Of a stretch of DNA of 64,000 nt, positions 60,495 through 64,000 are shown piece after piece. How positions within the stretch are numbered: position 1 is the stretch's first letter; each line of letters begins with the position of its first letter. Under the pieces are notes generated by a model. It ran no database searches, was not told the DNA's origin, and was given only the letters and a program-made list of their open reading frames with translations. The stretch comes from Owenweeksia sp964619125 (GTDB lineage Bacteria > Bacteroidota > Bacteroidia > Flavobacteriales > Schleiferiaceae). The stretch covers positions 1 to 64,000 of the forward strand of contig CAZUCA010000006.1 in the NCBI GenBank assembly GCA_964619125.1, given 5' to 3'. The translations under genes and the position numbers were made by a program.

Positions 60495-60928
60495 CAGCTT
60501 TTAAAAACTTCGATTTTAACATTTTTCTGCACCAGGTCGGTAAACTGACCCTTATAGCGGGTGGCCCTTACCAGGTGGTTGTCAATCCAGTGGTAGTTGC
60601 CTCCCCGGGGCTTGCCCATTAGCAGACCATGGTACTTAAAACCTCTCCCGGCCAACCAGTCTTCGGTTACCTGGCGGTGCTCTTCGGTGCGGGAGGTGAA
60701 AAAGGTAATAACATGCCCTTGGTCGTACCAGCGGTTCAGGGTTTCCAGGGCATCGGGGTAGTGGGCAGCTGTAGCCATACGCTCCGGTTCCTCATTAGGG
60801 ATGTCGTCGCAAATAGTGCCGTCGATGTCTATCAGGTAGTTCTTGATATCAGCCGGCAGCTGTGGGCTAACGGTATGACCATCAACCTTGGTTTCCTGCA
60901 ATTTGGCTTCTATTTCCTTTTTCTCCAC
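60494..60928 (-). CDS. small HAD-family phosphatase-like protein
   Basis: 144 aa, GTG start and no internal ATG alternative before the motif. HAD motif I is LIDIDGTICDD, motif II FFTSRTEEHR, then a Lys in LMGKPRGGNYHWIDNHL. The pattern with FTSR and the missing cap resembles polynucleotide-kinase-type or LNS2-like HAD phosphatases. Bacteroidota homologues are often mislabelled phosphoheptose isomerase. Substrate unknown. It starts 11 nt after the Fe-S membrane protein stop. Confidence 0.8.
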   Translation of the reverse strand: MEKKEIEAKLQETKVDGHTVSPQLPADIKNYLIDIDGTICDDIPNEEPERMATAAHYPDALETLNRWYDQGHVITFFTSRTEEHRQVTEDWLAGRGFKYHGLLMGKPRGGNYHWIDNHLVRATRYKGQFTDLVQKNVKIEVFKS

Positions 60929-60939
60929 CGCAATGGGGC

Positions 60940-62259
60940 TTATCGGTTCATTTCGTTAATCCAGTTACCGCGGTCGGCAGCGGGGTAGGCCCAGGGGGCA
61001 CCGTTGTTTTCCACGTTGGTCATCATCATATTGATCTGCTGACTGGCACTGCTTTCTTCCATCACCAGGTAGCGACGCATCTCCATGATAATTGACATCG
61101 GATCAATATTTACCGGGCAGGCTTCTACACAGGCATTGCAGGTGGTGCAGGCCCAGAGTTCTTCCCGGCTGATGTAGTCGTCGAGCAGAAATTTACCATC
61201 CTCCTTAAACTCACCATTGTTGGCGTCGATGTTTTTCCCAACTTCCTCAAGGCGGTCACGGGTGTCCATCATAATCTTGCGCGGGCTCAGTTTTTTACCG
61301 GTGATATTGGCCGGACAGCTGGCGGTACAACGGCCACATTCCGTACAGGAGTAAGCGTTCATCAGTTGTACCCAATTAAGGTCCATCACATCCTTGGCAC
61401 CGAAACGTTCAGGCTCGCTGGCCTCACCCTCGGCCGGGGCCGCGTAGGGATCGGCATTGGGATCCATCATGGTCTCCACTTCCTTCTTAACGCTTTCCAG
61501 GTTGTTAAATTCCCCCTTGGGTTGCAGCTTGCTATACCACACATTGGGAAAAGCCATGATGATGTGAAAGTGCTTGGAAATGGGGAGGTAATTGAGAAAC
61601 AACAGTATCCCCACAATGTGTACCCACCAGGCCACTCTCTCAATTACAATCAGGTTTTCGGGCGATACGCCCGCAAAAATGGGCGCTATAAGACCGCTCA
61701 CCAGCCAGGGCCCGGCACTGCGATCATCCATATTGGCCTCGGCGGCACCCAGTACCAACAGGGCCAGCATCAAAGCGGTTTCAATAAGGAGAATGTAGTT
61801 TCCGTCTTTTTTGGGCCAGCCTTTCAATTCCTTAAAACGCGGTACCACCGATACATTACGTCGCCATAAAAACACCAGGCAGGCGATGATCACCAGTACC
61901 GCCAGTATTTCAAAAAAGTTAATGGCAGCGTCATAAACAAAGCCAAGCGGTTCAGCAAAAAGACGGTGGCTACCGAAGATGCCATCGATCAAAATTTCGG
62001 CGATTTCAATATTGATAAGGATGAAGCCGAGATAAATCAACACGTGGAAGAAGCCTGCTACCACGCGGCGCTTTACCATTTTACTCTGACCAAGGGCCAC
62101 TTTGGCCATCAGGCCCCAGCGTTCCCCGGCCCGGTCGGAGCGATTGATGTCGCGCCCCAGCTTAATGTTGCGCCAAATCTTGCGGAAGCTGCGGGCAAAA
62201 AAGAAAATTGCTACCGCCAGTACAAGGATGAAAAGGATATTCTGTATTCCGAAATGCAT
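60940..62259 (-). CDS. membrane-bound 4Fe-4S dicluster oxidoreductase (HdrE/NarI-HdrC-like)
   Basis: 439 aa. Five or six TM helices in the first half (about 5-20, 65-90, 118-145, 160-190, 210-235) resemble a cytochrome b-type NarI/HdrE domain and include histidines that could bind heme (FFHVLIYLG, VHIVGILLFL, SKHFHIIMAF). The C-terminal ferredoxin domain has CTECGRCTASCPAN and CTTCNACVEACPVN. Together with the CCG protein it would move electrons between the quinone pool and a cytoplasmic partner. The exact reaction is unknown. Upstream neighbour: mlaD. Confidence 0.9.
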   Translation of the reverse strand: MHFGIQNILFILVLAVAIFFFARSFRKIWRNIKLGRDINRSDRAGERWGLMAKVALGQSKMVKRRVVAGFFHVLIYLGFILINIEIAEILIDGIFGSHRLFAEPLGFVYDAAINFFEILAVLVIIACLVFLWRRNVSVVPRFKELKGWPKKDGNYILLIETALMLALLVLGAAEANMDDRSAGPWLVSGLIAPIFAGVSPENLIVIERVAWWVHIVGILLFLNYLPISKHFHIIMAFPNVWYSKLQPKGEFNNLESVKKEVETMMDPNADPYAAPAEGEASEPERFGAKDVMDLNWVQLMNAYSCTECGRCTASCPANITGKKLSPRKIMMDTRDRLEEVGKNIDANNGEFKEDGKFLLDDYISREELWACTTCNACVEACPVNIDPMSIIMEMRRYLVMEESSASQQINMMMTNVENNGAPWAYPAADRGNWINEMNR

Positions 62260-62277
62260 ATGTGGTCAGTATTGGTC

Positions 62278-63303
62278 TTATCGTACTTTGGAAGCTTCCT
62301 CCTTTTGCTTCCTCTTTTGTTCTAAAAGTTCTTCCTCATCATATTCGTCTGATTTCCCGAATACCGAGAAATTGATGTAGCGCTTGGGATTGTATTTTAT
62401 ATCCAGCAATAACATATCGAGCTGATGGGTGGCATCCTCCAGGTTTTGATACAGCTTTTCATCATTTACCAACCTGCCCAGTGAACCTTCGCCCTCATTT
62501 ACCTTGCGCATTACCTCCTCTGTTGAAACCAGGGCCTTGTTAAGACTGGTAAAAGTCTCTGTAAAGCGCACCCGGCTGAGCGAATCAGAAATGCTATTCA
62601 CATTGCTGAGAATAGCGTTGAGGTTTTCGCTGTTGTTCTTGAGGTTGGTGGTAATGGCAGCAATATTTTCCATGGTGGTTACCATCTCATCCTGCGACAT
62701 CGTTACGGTACGGTCTACCGTACCCACAGTATTTTCGAGCTTTTGAAAGCTGCGGCGCAGGGAGGTGAAAGTCTCCATAAAATTCTCCTGGGTATCGTCG
62801 TTGAGAAAGCCGCTGATCAGGGTGAGTACCGTGTCCATCGAGGCGAAGAGCTTTTCCGCTTTCGACCGCAAGGGTGCCACCTGCTGGTTTACTTCTTCGG
62901 TGAGGCTGAGCTCGATATCGGACTTCAGGGTATCGCCACTTTCAGCCGGTTGAGGGCTGTTGCCCAGTTCGAGCTGAATAGATTTATCACCCAGCAAATC
63001 AGTACTGTGAATATTGGCCACTGTATTCCTGGAAATAGCCAGGTCGTTGGTCATTTTCATCTTCACCATCAGACGGCCCGAGCCATCGGGGTGAAAATAA
63101 ACATCGTCTACCTGGCCTACTTTAAAGCCGTTTACAATTACCGGCTTGGCAGCGGTAAGGCCGTCCACCCGGTCGTAAACTGCGTAAAAGGTGCGACTGT
63201 CGTCAAAGAGGTCTTTACCCTTGAGGAAATTAAATCCCCAATAAAAGAGGGCAAGGGCCAGGATAGCCATCAGGCCTACTTTAAATTCTCTACTGATTTT
63301 CAA
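62278..63303 (-). CDS. mlaD: MlaD/MCE-family lipid transport protein
   Basis: 341 aa, TTG start (KISREFKVG directly follows; the next Met is inside the TM helix). One N-terminal TM helix (about 10-27), an MCE domain (about 38-118; YDRVDGLTAAKPVIVNGFKVGQV, STDLLGDKSIQLEL) and a long helical region (about 150-310) that in MCE proteins forms the lipid tunnel or coiled bundle. It handles phospholipid traffic between membranes. The permease MlaE and ATPase MlaF are not in the window. It has its own minus-7 box (63334-63327). Confidence 0.9.
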   Translation of the reverse strand: MKISREFKVGLMAILALALFYWGFNFLKGKDLFDDSRTFYAVYDRVDGLTAAKPVIVNGFKVGQVDDVYFHPDGSGRLMVKMKMTNDLAISRNTVANIHSTDLLGDKSIQLELGNSPQPAESGDTLKSDIELSLTEEVNQQVAPLRSKAEKLFASMDTVLTLISGFLNDDTQENFMETFTSLRRSFQKLENTVGTVDRTVTMSQDEMVTTMENIAAITTNLKNNSENLNAILSNVNSISDSLSRVRFTETFTSLNKALVSTEEVMRKVNEGEGSLGRLVNDEKLYQNLEDATHQLDMLLLDIKYNPKRYINFSVFGKSDEYDEEELLEQKRKQKEEASKVR

Positions 63304-63326
63304 GAGGACTTGCGTTTAGTTTGAAA

Positions 63327-63334
63327 CAAAAGTA
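63327..63334 (-). promoter_or_regulatory. minus-7 box of mlaD (TACTTTTG)
   Basis: Exact TAnnTTTG on the minus strand, 23 nt before the TTG start at 63303, in the short gap after the amidase gene. It would drive the mlaD-Fe-S-HAD-lipoprotein run independently. Confidence 0.5.
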
Positions 63335-63338
63335 ATTT

Positions 63339-64000
63339 TTATTGCAAGAGTGCGGCAGCCTCATCGAGGGAAATGCGCTCACTGCCTGCAAAGGCCACTA
63401 CGAATGCGTCGGGAAAACCACTCTCGCGCATCTTTTGTTTCAGGGCCGAAGCTGCCGCAAGATCAGCGGTTTTACCTACCACATATTTGTATAAGGGCCC
63501 GTCCTGGTAAAGTTGTACTCCCTCTACTCCTTTAAAGTTGGCCGGGGTGAGATCTTTTTTAAGGCGGCTGGTAGCAAGCTGAATGGCATAGTACACCTCT
63601 TCTTCTGCAGACTCGCTGCCGGCCCTGGCTACTTCGGGCAGGCTTGCTTTTTCAATATTGTCATTGTTTTCAGTGGGCTTTATTTCCGGGGCAGGGGGAG
63701 GAGGGGGAGCTGTTACCGGTTGCTTCACTTTTTGTTCCAGCCCTTCCCGCTCGGCTTTATAGTCTTTAAAGGCGCGGTAAATAGCACTGGCCATATAGGC
63801 CTGGCCATTTTCACTGTTGAGAAAATCTTCTTCGGCCGGGTTAGTCAAAAAGCCCAGCTCTATCAGTACCGATGGCATTACCGCCATCTTGGTTACCATC
63901 AGTGGCTGCTGCTTTACCCCCCGGTCACGACGGTTTACGCGCTCACGGAATTGGTTCTGCACTTTTTGGGCAAAGCTCACACTCTGCAGTTTAAAAGCAT
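63339..64000 (-). CDS. N-acetylmuramoyl-L-alanine amidase, C-terminal part (cut by the window edge)
   Basis: The frame runs off the window at 64000; about 219 residues are visible. The start of this part, KLQSVSFAQKVQNQFRERVNRRDRGVKQQ, and SVLIELGFLTNPAEEDFL are the last segment of an Amidase_3 domain, with the catalytic Glu in IELGF. A Pro-rich linker follows (PVTAPPPPPAPEIKP), then a SPOR-like domain (about the last 80 residues; YYAIQLATSRLKKDLTPANF, YKYVVGKTADLAAAS). It cleaves the amide bond between MurNAc and the peptide stem, in cell separation. The 5' part lies outside. Confidence 0.9.
   Translation of the reverse strand, partial: AFKLQSVSFAQKVQNQFRERVNRRDRGVKQQPLMVTKMAVMPSVLIELGFLTNPAEEDFLNSENGQAYMASAIYRAFKDYKAEREGLEQKVKQPVTAPPPPPAPEIKPTENNDNIEKASLPEVARAGSESAEEEVYYAIQLATSRLKKDLTPANFKGVEGVQLYQDGPLYKYVVGKTADLAAASALKQKMRESGFPDAFVVAFAGSERISLDEAAALLQ

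Overview
The window looks like an ordinary, gene-dense stretch of chromosome from a Gram-negative member of the Bacteroidota, most likely a marine or aquatic Flavobacteriia-type organism. The evidence is two large secreted proteins with the type B type IX secretion (CHU_C) C-terminal domain, a PorP/SprF outer-membrane protein, LptC and MlaD envelope genes, and at least eight exact TAnnTTTG minus-7 promoter boxes just upstream of genes. Genus is inference only. I see no insertion sequence, prophage, integrase, CRISPR array or rRNA. There is one tRNA (Phe, GAA).

Layout. 1-2 kb: SRAP/YedK-type peptidase and a lipoprotein (minus). 2.1-3.2 kb: a phosphotransferase-like kinase and tRNA-Phe. 3.4-11.2 kb (plus): coaX, an outer-membrane barrel, a secreted TPR protein, lptC, a small membrane protein, a CNNM/CorC protein and a PpiD/SurA-like foldase, which together read as an envelope biogenesis block. 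11.5-18.6 kb (minus): purH-mreB-mreC-mreD-pbp2-rodA, the rod-shape machinery. 18.7-20.8 kb: a MacB-type permease, a GAF-type methionine sulfoxide reductase and dgkA. 21-25.4 kb (plus): a six-module Ig-like T9SS substrate followed by a PorP/SprF protein that also carries a SPOR-like domain. 25.4-35 kb: DinB, M3 peptidase, rsmA-mgtE-mscS-hydroxyacid dehydrogenase-GNAT-solute-binding lipoprotein. 35-41 kb (minus): small unknowns, nhaC, and a DUF2520-kdsC-ubiA-maf operon. 41.3-43.7 kb: a second CHU_C protein whose 5' end appears frameshifted. 43.7-48.1 kb (minus): ccmBCDEF, a cytochrome c maturation operon with a CxxxY-type CcmE and no ccmA. 48-55.7 kb: an outer-membrane barrel, small enzymes, a patatin, a lipoprotein glutathione peroxidase and an intact subclass B1 metallo-beta-lactamase. 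56-58 kb: mtaB and an inositol-monophosphatase. 58-64 kb (minus): amidase (cut by the window edge), mlaD, a split Hdr-like Fe-S membrane redox pair, a HAD protein and lipoproteins.

Most of the window is core housekeeping. I did not find a clearly new multi-gene system. The points I would look at again are a perfect UUCG-loop terminator hairpin inside the first codons of lptC, a set of genes whose minus-7 box ends 4-5 nt before the ATG (predicted leaderless mRNAs), the frameshifted start of the 41.3-kb CHU_C gene, the PorP-SPOR fusion, the Cys-type CcmE operon, the metallo-beta-lactamase and the split Fe-S redox pair.
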